This document shows, one piece after another, positions 23,656 to 30,943 of a stretch of 34,245 bases of DNA. The notes under the pieces were generated by a model. The model was not told where the DNA came from and did not search any database. It saw only the letters and a list, made by a program, of their open reading frames with translations. Both the position numbers and the translations under genes were made by a program. Origin of the DNA: Marinobacterium arenosum. Its GTDB lineage: Bacteria; Pseudomonadota; Gammaproteobacteria; Pseudomonadales; Balneatricaceae. Numbering within the stretch: the stretch's first letter is position 1; every line of letters starts with the position of its first letter. The stretch is taken from NCBI RefSeq assembly GCF_019795155.1, contig NZ_JAILYN010000048.1, positions 1 to 34,245 on the forward strand, written 5' to 3'.

Positions 23656-25224
23656 ATGGACGACCAGGTCACGGTTTCAAATCCGTATGATACTGACTAC
23701 GAACTCGGACAAGACAATGTCAAAGTACTGGGGATGGATATCCATAATCCCGTCTTCGGGACCAGTGCCGCCGCCATTGTATTGTTCATTGTGTTAACCC
23801 TGATGTTTCCGGCCGAATCCAAGGATTTGCTGGTCGGTGCGCGGGGCTGGGCGATCACCAATTTTGATTGGCTGATCATGGGCGGCGGGAATATCTTCGT
23901 GATTTTCTGCCTGGCAATGATTTTCCTGCCGGTGGGCAAGATCCGCCTGGGCGGTGTTGACGCAAAACCGGATTTCAGCACCAGGTCCTGGCTGTCGATG
24001 CTGTTCGCAGCGGGCATGGGCATCGGACTGATGTTCTGGAGTGTCGCCGAGCCGGTCGCGTACTACACCAACTGGTACGGTACTCCGCTGAATGCGGCAC
24101 CGAATACGCCGGAAGGCGCCTCGGCGGCGATGGGCGCCACCATGTTCCACTGGGGGCTGCATCCCTGGGCGATCTACGGTGTGGTCGGCCTGGCATTGTG
24201 CTTCTTTACCTATAACAAAGGATTGCCGCTGACCCTGCGCTCGGCGTTCTACCCGCTGTTCGGTGAGCGCGTCTGGGGGCCGATCGGCCATGTGATCGAC
24301 GTGTTGGCGGTGTTGGCCACCATCTTCGGTCTGGCGACCTCGCTTGGGCTGGGGGCGCAGCAGGCTTCCGGCGGTCTGAACTTCCTGTTCGGCATCGAAA
24401 ATACTATCGCTTTGCAGATCGCGGTGATCATCGTCGTGACCTTGATTGCACTGATGTCGGTGGTGCGTGGTCTGGATGGCGGCGTCAAAGTACTCAGTAA
24501 TATCAACATGGTTATCGCCTTTGCGTTGTTGCTGTTCGTGATCGTCGCCGGTTCGATCACCGCTTTCTTCAGCAACTTCTTCGGCGTGCTCGGCAGCTAT
24601 GCCGAAAACATCCTGCCGTTGAGCAACTGGGTTGGCCGCGAAGACGAAACCTGGTTCCACGGCTGGACCGTGTTCTACTGGGCCTGGTGGATCTCCTGGT
24701 CACCGTTCGTCGGTATGTTCATCGCCCGCGTGTCCCGTGGTCGTACCGTACGTGAGTTCATGATTGCCGTACTGCTGATCCCGACCCTGCTGTCCGCTGT
24801 TTGGATGGCTGCATTCGGCGGTACCGCGCTGGATCAGGCGCAGGCGGGTGTCGGTGCGTTGGCTGAAGGGGTGTCAGATGTTTCCCTGTCTATGTACCAG
24901 ATGCTGGCCAACCTGCCGCTGGCCGAGTTGACCTCCGGCATCGCCGTACTGCTGGTACTGGTGTTCTTTATCACCTCGTCCGATTCCGGCTCGCTGGTGA
25001 TCGACAGCATCACCGCCGGTGGCAAGGTCGACGCACCGGTCAGCCAGCGGGTGTTCTGGGCTACTGTGGAAGGCCTGATTGCCGGCGTACTGCTGTTTGG
25101 TGGCGGTGCCGAAGCCCTGTCTGCATTGCAGGCCGGCGCGGTGACCACCGGGCTGCCGTTCACGGTTATCTTGCTGCTGATGTGCGTCAGCCTGTATAAG
25201 GGCCTCAAGCACGAACTCCGTTAA
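23656..25224 (+). CDS. BCCT-family betaine/carnitine/choline transporter
   Basis: The 522-residue inner-membrane carrier has 12 hydrophobic helices. BCCT hallmarks are GMGIGLMFWSVAEP (residues 120-133) and the long signature FYWAWWISWSPFVGMFIARV with SRGRTVREF (about 335-365). The GMGIG loop is that of sodium-coupled members such as BetP. The cytosolic tails are short, so it lacks the long osmosensing C-terminus of BetP and is more likely a catabolic uptake system, like the Pseudomonas CbcX-independent carriers. GGGGAG precedes the ATG. Position between dgc and gbc genes suggests glycine betaine or dimethylglycine as substrate. Confidence 0.95.
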   Translation: MDDQVTVSNPYDTDYELGQDNVKVLGMDIHNPVFGTSAAAIVLFIVLTLMFPAESKDLLVGARGWAITNFDWLIMGGGNIFVIFCLAMIFLPVGKIRLGGVDAKPDFSTRSWLSMLFAAGMGIGLMFWSVAEPVAYYTNWYGTPLNAAPNTPEGASAAMGATMFHWGLHPWAIYGVVGLALCFFTYNKGLPLTLRSAFYPLFGERVWGPIGHVIDVLAVLATIFGLATSLGLGAQQASGGLNFLFGIENTIALQIAVIIVVTLIALMSVVRGLDGGVKVLSNINMVIAFALLLFVIVAGSITAFFSNFFGVLGSYAENILPLSNWVGREDETWFHGWTVFYWAWWISWSPFVGMFIARVSRGRTVREFMIAVLLIPTLLSAVWMAAFGGTALDQAQAGVGALAEGVSDVSLSMYQMLANLPLAELTSGIAVLLVLVFFITSSDSGSLVIDSITAGGKVDAPVSQRVFWATVEGLIAGVLLFGGGAEALSALQAGAVTTGLPFTVILLLMCVSLYKGLKHELR

Positions 25225-25273
25225 CCAATTGGCAGGTGGTTGGCCAGCGATGCCGGCTACCTAGCTAAAAAAT

Positions 25274-25306
25274 TGAAAACCGGGGCCCGAAAAGGGTTCC
25301 GGTTTT
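25274..25306 (+). terminator. Hairpin between the BCCT gene and the small downstream gene
   Basis: GAAAACCGG (25274-25282) pairs with CCGGTTTTC around a partly paired inner loop (GGCCC/GGGTT). It lies about 50 bases after the BCCT stop and 30 bases before the next start. There is no terminal T-tract beyond the TTTTC of the stem, so it is a partial terminator or processing site. Confidence 0.55.
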
Positions 25307-25334
25307 CGCGTTACCAGAGATGGGAGAGAACGCC

Positions 25335-25580
25335 ATGATGATTGCCGATCTGATCGACCAGGACGATCTGTATGAACGTTTCAGCTGTATCGGTGTGCCG
25401 CTGCGCCAGGACTCCGATCCCGCCACCCAGTGCCGCCAGGCGGCTTGCTGGTTTGAAAAGCAGGATGCGGAGCGGCGTAGCGCGATGATCAAGTTGATGG
25501 ACGAACTGGTCGCCAAGCGTGAGCTGATGCTGCCGGAGGTACGTCAGGCACTGGATACCTATCTGGCGGAGTTGGCGTAA
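25335..25580 (+). CDS. Conserved-looking small protein of unknown function
   Basis: The frame codes 81 residues from the ATG at 25335, with GGGAGAG at 25322-25328; an ATG at 25320 lies too early for that site. The protein is soluble and mostly helical and acidic (MMIADLIDQDDLYERFSCIG, then a helix rich in E, R and K, ending LDTYLAELA). It has three cysteines in the first half (C18, C33, C38) but no metal motif that I recognise. It follows the BCCT gene by 110 bases on the same strand, so it may share its transcript. I do not recognise the family. Confidence 0.65.
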   Translation: MMIADLIDQDDLYERFSCIGVPLRQDSDPATQCRQAACWFEKQDAERRSAMIKLMDELVAKRELMLPEVRQALDTYLAELA

Positions 25581-25615
25581 GCTGGCAGCGGTACTGGCAC
25601 CCGTTAACGCGAGTG

Positions 25616-25633
25616 GGCCGGAGCTATCCGGCC
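25616..25633 (+). terminator. Hairpin behind the small unknown gene
   Basis: GGCCGGA (25616-25622) pairs with TCCGGCC (25627-25633) around GCTA. It lies 36 bases after the stop, and no clear T-tract follows. Confidence 0.4.
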
Positions 25634-25808
25634 AACCCGCAGGGGGCTGTCAGCATTTCCAGCTGAGGAACCTGTGTGGTGGTCAACAAGTCCGGAAAGC
25701 CCCACAGAAAACATAAGGCGCCTATTTGCAGGTTTCCTAAGCTTGTTCTCGCCGCGGAGTCGCTGATTTAATACCGCTCCCCTGGTAAGCATCAGTAACG
25801 AAACAGCT

Positions 25809-26162
25809 ATGTATATTGGCGAAGTCGCTAGCCGTACCGGTTTAACGGTCAAGGCGATCCGGTTTTACGAGGCCAAAGGTCTTATCGAAGTGCCGGCCCG
25901 ATCCGGCCGCTACCGCATCTACCGCGAGCGGGATATCGAGATTCTGCTGCTGATAAAAGAGGCCAAGTTGCTTGGTGCAACCCTGAGCGAATTGGCGGAC
26001 GTCATCCAGTACCGTGATGGCAACGTGGACTGGTCGCGAATCCTCCGGTTTCTGGGGGAGATTCGGCAACGCTTACTCGAACGCCGCCTGGAAATTGATG
26101 TGCAGCTTGCCCGGCTGGAAAGGTGCTGTGCGGAGATCGACCGCTGCCCGGATAGTAGTTGA
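25809..26162 (+). CDS. MerR-family regulator
   Basis: The 117-residue protein has the N-terminal MerR winged helix (MYIGEVASRTGLTVKAIRFY, YEAKGLIEVPARSGRYRIY, residues 1-40), a helical linker and a dimerisation coiled coil (about 75-105). Three cysteines close to the C-terminus (C106, C107, C113 in RCCAEIDRCPDSS) could bind a metal or react with a thiol-active compound. The protein is shorter than CueR-type sensors. A long-spacer promoter starts on its stop codon and points into the next gene, an oxidoreductase, so that gene is the likely target. The signal may be a quinone, an aldehyde such as formaldehyde, or a metal; the sequence does not decide. Confidence 0.9.
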   Translation: MYIGEVASRTGLTVKAIRFYEAKGLIEVPARSGRYRIYRERDIEILLLIKEAKLLGATLSELADVIQYRDGNVDWSRILRFLGEIRQRLLERRLEIDVQLARLERCCAEIDRCPDSS

Positions 26163-26190
26163 CTCTCCCCCTTAGGGGAGACTCTAGACT
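26159..26190 (+). promoter_or_regulatory. MerR-type promoter with 20-bp spacer and central dyad
   Basis: A -35 TTGACT (26159-26164) and a -10 TAGACT (26185-26190) are separated by 20 bases. The spacer is filled by a dyad GACTCTCCCC-CTTA-GGGGAGACTC (26161-26184, one mismatched pair). Overlong spacers containing the operator are the hallmark of MerR-activated promoters. The -35 overlaps the MerR stop codon and the promoter drives the oxidoreductase gene beginning 32 bases later. Confidence 0.8.
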
Positions 26191-26221
26191 CGGCTTTTTC
26201 AATCATTGAGAGTGATAGCAC

Positions 26222-26800
26222 GTGAAAAAGCGAGTACTGGTGTTGAACGCCAACCCCAAACAGCGCAGCCTGTGCGGGCTGCTGGCAGAGGCCTATGCCC
26301 AGGAAGCCCGGGCGGAGGCTGAGGTCAGAACCTTCCAACTGGCAGCAATGGATTTTAATCCCGATCTTCAGCATGGCTACGACCGTGTTCAGCCGCTGGA
26401 GCCTTCGCTGGCAGCGTTTCAGGAGGCACTGGTCTGGGCGGAGCACCTGCTGATCTGTACGCCGATCTGGTGGGTTGGTATCCCGGCGAAATTCAAGGGA
26501 CTGCTGGACCGGACCCTGTTGCCAGGCTTTGCCTTCAACTTTGAAGCGGGCAATCCGCATCCGATTCCACTACTGGGTGGAAAGTCCGTACGTATCCTGA
26601 TGACCATGGATGCGCCGCCCGAATACTATGTCGACGAGTTGGGAGCGCCTGCGTTAAAGCAGTTGGATCTGGGTACCTTTAAGTTCTGCGGTTTTGAGCG
26701 GGTAGAGTGTGATATGTTCGGGCCGGTGATCGACTCCGATGAGGCGCAGCGGCAGGAGTGGCTGGAGCGGGTCAAGGGGCTTGGCGCGGATGTGGTTTGA
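26222..26800 (+). CDS. NAD(P)H:quinone reductase-like flavodoxin-fold protein
   Basis: The 192-residue cytosolic protein belongs to the NQO/MdaB/KefF flavoprotein family. The FMN/FAD phosphate loop is LNANPKQRSLCGLLAEAY (residues 8-25). The segment ICTPIWWVGIPAKFKGLLDR and then TLLPGFAFNF (about 78-109) is the family signature. The start codon is a GTG at 26222 with a weak ribosome site; no better start is close. It lies behind a MerR-type promoter and ends before a bidirectional terminator, so MerR plus this enzyme form a sensor-response pair, probably for quinones or other electrophiles. Confidence 0.9.
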   Translation: MKKRVLVLNANPKQRSLCGLLAEAYAQEARAEAEVRTFQLAAMDFNPDLQHGYDRVQPLEPSLAAFQEALVWAEHLLICTPIWWVGIPAKFKGLLDRTLLPGFAFNFEAGNPHPIPLLGGKSVRILMTMDAPPEYYVDELGAPALKQLDLGTFKFCGFERVECDMFGPVIDSDEAQRQEWLERVKGLGADVV

Positions 26801-26886
26801 TTATCTATATCCACCAAACCGCATGACGATCTGAAATATCGGCGCATATAGCTCCGCTTGAGACGTTTCCTGGCATCTTAAATAGT

Positions 26887-26923
26887 AAAAAATCCGGAAC
26901 CCTGGCTCAGGATTCCGGATTTT
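26887..26923. terminator. Bidirectional terminator between the quinone reductase gene and gbcA
   Basis: AAAATCCGGAA (26889-26899) pairs with TTCCGGATTTT (26913-26923), and the CCTG/CAGG inner stem extends it. T-runs flank it on both strands (TTTTCTC plus, TTTTTTAC minus), so it can end both convergent transcripts. Confidence 0.88.
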
Positions 26924-26974
26924 CTCTTGCCTAACCGGTGGCTCGTTGAGCTTAACCGACTCGAATAAAGGCTC

Positions 26975-28246
26975 TTATTTGCCGTTCAGGTTTTTGCGGA
27001 CGGTTTCGCTGTACCAATCCATGAAGTTGATCACACCGAACTCGAAGGTCTCGGAGTACGGGCCCGGCTCGTAGCCGATCGAGTTGATACCGCGCTGGTT
27101 CTCTTCACCTAGGATGCGGTCCTGATCATTGGTGGCATCCCACACCTGACGCAGACGGGCCGGATCGTAATCCACGCCTTCCACCGCATCTTTGTGTACA
27201 AACCACTTGGTGGTCACGATGCTCTCCTGCGCGGAGACCGGCAGTACGCGGAACACGATGAAGTGGTCGCTCTGCATGTGGTTCCAGGAGTTGGGCAGGT
27301 GCAGGATGCGCATGGAGCCCATCTGCGGGTTGCGGATACGGCCCATCAGCTTCTTACAGCCCGCTTCGCCGTCGATGGTCATTACTTTGGCGCCATCTTT
27401 CAGCGGCATCCGTACGATGCGGTTACGGTTGTTGCCGTGGTCGCGACGCTGATGCGGGATGTTATCCGCTTCCCACTCCGCGGACTGACGGGCGTACTGA
27501 TCCAGGAACGCCTGAGAGGCACGGGGGTCGTTGGTGTCGTCCCACTCCAGCAGGGTGTTCAGCAGCTCCGGGTGGTTGCCGTTGCAGTGGTAGCACTCGC
27601 GGTTGTTTTCGATGACCAACTTCCAGTTGGCTTTTTCATACATGTTGGATTCCACCGCCAGTTTGGTGTTCTCCACATCGTACGGTTCCATGTATTCGTC
27701 CAGGGAGGAGAGGAATTCATCGAAGTCGCCCTGAGGTTCTTCCTTCGCCAGGCTGATGAAGATGAAACCACCGCCCACTTTGCAGTGAGCCTTCTTTAGA
27801 CCGTGCTGTTTCATATCGAATGCGTCACCCATTTCGGTGCCGGCAAACAACAGATTACCTTTCAGGTCGTACGTCCACTGGTGGTACGGACATACCAGGT
27901 TTGCCACCTTGCCGCGGTGCGAATCGCAGATGCGGGAGCCGCGGTGACGACAGCTGTTATGGAAGGCGTTAATTTCGCCCTCTGCGCCACGCACGATCAG
28001 TACCGGGTTCTGACCGATCTCGACGGTAAAGTAATCACCTCGGTTCGGGATCTCTGAGCTCATACCAACGAACAACCACTCCTTCTGGAAAATTTCTTCC
28101 ATATCGATCCGGAACATATGCGGATCGTTATAGAGCGGTTGAGGCAGCGAATAATTACGCGGCCGCTCCTCCAGCATCCGTGCCATTTCGGACCGGGCCT
28201 GCTCCACACTAGGGTAGCTAATGTTCAACAGATCGTGTTCGTTCAT
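26975..28246 (-). CDS. gbcA: Glycine betaine monooxygenase, Rieske oxygenase subunit GbcA
   Basis: The 423-residue cytosolic enzyme hydroxylates a methyl group of glycine betaine, giving dimethylglycine and formaldehyde, with electrons from GbcB. The Rieske [2Fe-2S] ligands are C99, H101, C119 and H122 (SCRHRGSRIC, then CPYHQWTY). The mononuclear iron site includes ENNRECYHCNGNHPELL. A GTG at 28285 would add 13 residues with no ribosome site; AAGGA lies 10 bases before the ATG at 28246, so that start is chosen. It is divergent from gbcB, as in Pseudomonas, with a 369-base shared control region. Control by GbdR is expected. Confidence 0.95.
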   Translation of the reverse strand: MNEHDLLNISYPSVEQARSEMARMLEERPRNYSLPQPLYNDPHMFRIDMEEIFQKEWLFVGMSSEIPNRGDYFTVEIGQNPVLIVRGAEGEINAFHNSCRHRGSRICDSHRGKVANLVCPYHQWTYDLKGNLLFAGTEMGDAFDMKQHGLKKAHCKVGGGFIFISLAKEEPQGDFDEFLSSLDEYMEPYDVENTKLAVESNMYEKANWKLVIENNRECYHCNGNHPELLNTLLEWDDTNDPRASQAFLDQYARQSAEWEADNIPHQRRDHGNNRNRIVRMPLKDGAKVMTIDGEAGCKKLMGRIRNPQMGSMRILHLPNSWNHMQSDHFIVFRVLPVSAQESIVTTKWFVHKDAVEGVDYDPARLRQVWDATNDQDRILGEENQRGINSIGYEPGPYSETFEFGVINFMDWYSETVRKNLNGK

Positions 28247-28615
28247 CTTGTTTTTATCCTTGTCGATTTGGGTAGGCAGCGCCACAGCGCGATTGCCTGA
28301 AGTTGCACACGGTTCTTGGGGTTGACGCCGCCGACCTTGGCTAGCGGTTGTCCGAACGATCCGGGTCTGAGCGTCTGCGCTAATCCTGTATCAACAAGGT
28401 TTACAGGGTTTATCCGATTGCGACCTCAATGTAGATGAAAATCGACCTGTCGATCGACTGTATCCCGCATGAGGTGGGGGATGGGCAAGTTTGTGTCGCA
28501 AACAGCTAAATGGCCCCGTCGCGACGGAACCAGAATGAGCTCACCCAACATGGGGCATTGCTACCCGCCTGCTGGATGTAGGCAGCGGCCCTAGCCCAGA
28601 TGAGAGATAACGAAA
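28247..28615. promoter_or_regulatory. Divergent control region between gbcA and gbcB
   Basis: No gene is seen. GACCTTGGCTA at 28333-28343 is also found (inverted) at 15134-15144 upstream of the dgc operon. ATTTGGGT at 28266-28273 repeats an octamer found in other spacers. A perfect 12-bp dyad CCGTCGCGACGG is at 28516-28527 and GTCGATCGAC is near 28448-28458. These are candidate binding sites for GbdR or partner regulators. Confidence 0.5.
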
Positions 28616-29743
28616 ATGACAAACGCCATCGCCAAACCGGTTAGTTCCGAATCCTTCAGCCCGATCAACACCCAGACCTGGGCCAACGGTCGTCACAACA
28701 TGCGTTGTGTCAAGGTGATCGATGAGACCTGGGATGTCCGGACCTTCTGCTTCATGGCAGAACAACCGGTGATGTTCTTCTTCAAACCGGGGCAGTTCGT
28801 GACCCTGGAACTGGAGATTAATGGCCAGCAGGTCATGCGTTCCTACACCATCTCCAGTTCGCCGTCGGTGCCGTACAGCTTCTCGATCACTGTCAAGCGG
28901 GTACCGGGTGGCCTGGTGTCCAACTGGTTGCACGACAACCTGGATGTCGGTGACGAAATCGCCGTGCATGGCCCGGTGGGGCTGTTCAACTGTATCGATT
29001 ACCCGTCCGAAAAAGTGCTGCTGCTGTCCGGCGGCGTGGGTATTACGCCGGTGATGTCGATGGCGCGCTGGTTCTTCGATACCAACGCCGAAGTCGATAT
29101 GGTGTTTGCCCATAGCGCCCGTACGCCGCGTGACGTGATCTACCACCGCGAGCTGGAGCACATGTGTTCACGAATCAGTAACTTCTCGCTGCATCTGATC
29201 TGCGAGAAGTATGAGCGTGGCCAGTCCTGGTACGGTTATCGCGGCTATCTTGACCAGGTCAAACTGGAGATGATCGCACCGGACTTCATGGAGCGCGAAG
29301 TGTTCTGCTGCGGCCCAACGCCCTACATGAAAGCGGTGAAACGCCTGCTGGAGCAGAACGGCTTCGATATGAGCCGATACCACGAGGAATCCTTCGGGGC
29401 CACGCCGGAAGACGTGGAAGAGGCAGCCATCGAGCAGGCCGAGATCGCGATGGAGGAGGCCGATGCCATCACCCAGTCCGACATGGTGCAGGTCGAGTTC
29501 ACCGCCACCGGCAAGAGCGTCACTATCGCGCCGGGCGAGACCGTGCATACCGCCGCTTCCAAGCTGGGGCTGCATATCCCGAAAGCCTGTGGCATGGGGA
29601 TCTGCGGTACCTGCAAGGTGAAGAAGACCGAAGGCGAGGTGGTGATGGAGCACAACGGCGGCATCACCGACGAGGATATCGCTGAAGGCTACATCCTGAC
29701 CTGCTGCAGCGTGCCGAACGGCAAGGTTGTGGTGGATTTCTGA
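28616..29743 (+). CDS. gbcB: Glycine betaine monooxygenase reductase subunit GbcB
   Basis: The 375-residue ferredoxin-NAD(P)H reductase feeds GbcA. The FAD domain (about 25-125) has MRSYTISSSPSVPYSFS; the pyridine-nucleotide domain (about 130-260) has LLSGGVGITPVMSMARW and CCGPTPYM; the C-terminal plant-type [2Fe-2S] domain (about 290-375) has C325, C330, C333 and C363, the canonical spacing. An acidic stretch (about 262-285, rich in glutamate) links the reductase and ferredoxin parts. The ATG is preceded by GAGAG. A double hairpin follows the stop. The order FAD-NAD-FeS and the divergent gbcA make the assignment firm. Confidence 0.95.
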   Translation: MTNAIAKPVSSESFSPINTQTWANGRHNMRCVKVIDETWDVRTFCFMAEQPVMFFFKPGQFVTLELEINGQQVMRSYTISSSPSVPYSFSITVKRVPGGLVSNWLHDNLDVGDEIAVHGPVGLFNCIDYPSEKVLLLSGGVGITPVMSMARWFFDTNAEVDMVFAHSARTPRDVIYHRELEHMCSRISNFSLHLICEKYERGQSWYGYRGYLDQVKLEMIAPDFMEREVFCCGPTPYMKAVKRLLEQNGFDMSRYHEESFGATPEDVEEAAIEQAEIAMEEADAITQSDMVQVEFTATGKSVTIAPGETVHTAASKLGLHIPKACGMGICGTCKVKKTEGEVVMEHNGGITDEDIAEGYILTCCSVPNGKVVVDF

Positions 29744-29751
29744 TCCGTCAG

Positions 29752-29824
29752 CATGACGGGCGTTCCGTCATGTCATTTAGATTGAAAACGGCCGGTCGTG
29801 GGGCTCTCCTGCGACCGGCCGTTT
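29752..29824 (+). terminator. Two hairpins ending gbcB
   Basis: CATGACGG/CCGTCATG (29752-29759 with 29765-29772) is followed by a 13-bp perfect stem (29786-29798 with 29812-29824) that ends in GTTT. The second is a stable terminator-like structure with a short T-run. Confidence 0.7.
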
Positions 29825-29978
29825 GCCATCCGGGGCTCGCCGTGAATGATCGTATTAACAGCGGGGTACTCCAGCTGGGTTTCCGGTCGGTACATCTCCC
29901 GGATGGTATCGATTAAGCGGTGATTCGAGAGCTGACGGTGATACTGACGATATCTCTGGCAAAGTAGAGGTATCTGTT

Positions 29979-30344
29979 ATGAAAGCCACACTGACAGTCC
30001 TGTGTGGTTTGGCGTTGCTGTTAAGCACACCGAGCTACGCCGAGGAACTGTATAGAGGGTATGACACTTACGGCTATCGGACCGTAGAGCGCTCGCCAAC
30101 GATCGTCTACGAGCGCAGCGGCAATGAGTTTGGCGCACTGTTGGGCGGTATTGCCATCGGCGCGATTCTGGCCAACGAGCTCGATGATCGTCGTCACGCC
30201 CGACATAGAGCGCACCCTGACCACCACCTGTACCGGTACGGTCTTCACAAACGGCACCATGGGCATAAACGCCATTATTCCAAGCATCGCCATCATCGCG
30301 GCTGGAAAAGGCACCATCATCACCATCAATTCCATCGCCACTGA
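29979..30344 (+). CDS. Secreted histidine-rich protein
   Basis: The 121-residue protein has a Sec signal peptide (residues 1-21, hydrophobic LCGLALLLSTPSYA then EE). A short Tyr/Arg-rich part follows, then a glycine-zipper-like hydrophobic stretch (about 51-65, FGALLGGIAIGAILAN) and a tail in which 20 of the last 49 residues are histidine, with many arginines and lysines (including a run of five His). AGAGG precedes the ATG. It stands alone between gbcB and the second TRAP operon, with its own terminator. Histidine-rich tails commonly bind nickel, zinc or copper, so a periplasmic metal-binding role is plausible. I do not recognise a named family. Confidence 0.8.
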   Translation: MKATLTVLCGLALLLSTPSYAEELYRGYDTYGYRTVERSPTIVYERSGNEFGALLGGIAIGAILANELDDRRHARHRAHPDHHLYRYGLHKRHHGHKRHYSKHRHHRGWKRHHHHHQFHRH

Positions 30345-30383
30345 CCTGCGCTGTCGGGACGCACTGGCTGATGTCGTCAAGCG

Positions 30384-30421
30384 CGAACCGGAGCTGCTGG
30401 GCTCCGGTTCGGCGCTGTTTT
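30384..30421 (+). terminator. Terminator of the histidine-rich gene
   Basis: An 11-bp perfect stem (30384-30394 with 30401-30411, loop TGCTGG) is followed by GCGCTGTTTT. It lies 40 bases beyond the stop codon. Confidence 0.8.
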
Positions 30422-30943
30422 CCCGCCGCGGAGCGTTCTGAGCGGCTGCTATTGCCCCGTCGTTTCTTTACGGTTTTATCCACCATGCTCCGAGATCCCT
30501 GTCCGCCGTCCCGTCGCTGTAGCGCGGTCTCACCGGCGGTAAGTTTGTATTTTCTCTGCCCCCGGGCTGTGGCAGATTTTGGCGTAAGTTGATGTAAAAA
30601 GATGTAAATGACGCTGTTAATTATCGCAGTGAATGTAACAGCTATGTTTTACAAATCCGCAGCCGATATGCATAAGCCTCTCTTCTTAAAGCCGGTTTCC
30701 GCAGGCCCTGCACAGAAATTGTAACTTCCATTTACAAATCGAAATAAACATCGGTTTGCTGGCGGATTTTTGTTTTTTGGGCGCTGCTGGTGATCCCACC
30801 GGCTTGGCGGTATAAGTTAATTCGTTCCTGTCGATTTAACGGCTAGATCACGTTAGTAGGAATACGTGGTTTGATAAAAAGCCAGCAGGAAACACTCGCG
30901 TAATATAAAAACAACTTTCCATCTGGAAACCGCGGAGTAAACA
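30422..30943. promoter_or_regulatory. AT-rich control region of the second TRAP operon
   Basis: No gene is seen. Six TGTAA/TTACA pentamers lie within 145 bases (30593, 30603, 30634, 30649, 30720 and 30732), including TGTAA-N7-TTACA at 30720-30736. This resembles the half-site of TyrR/PhhR-type boxes, but the spacing is not canonical. The receptor gene's ribosome site (GCGGAG) is at the right edge. Confidence 0.45.

Noticed and set aside
30720-30736. Canonical TyrR box TGTAAA-N6-TTTACA
   Set aside because: The site is 17 bases and reads TGTAAC at the left arm, so it is only box-like; kept as part of a pentamer cluster instead.
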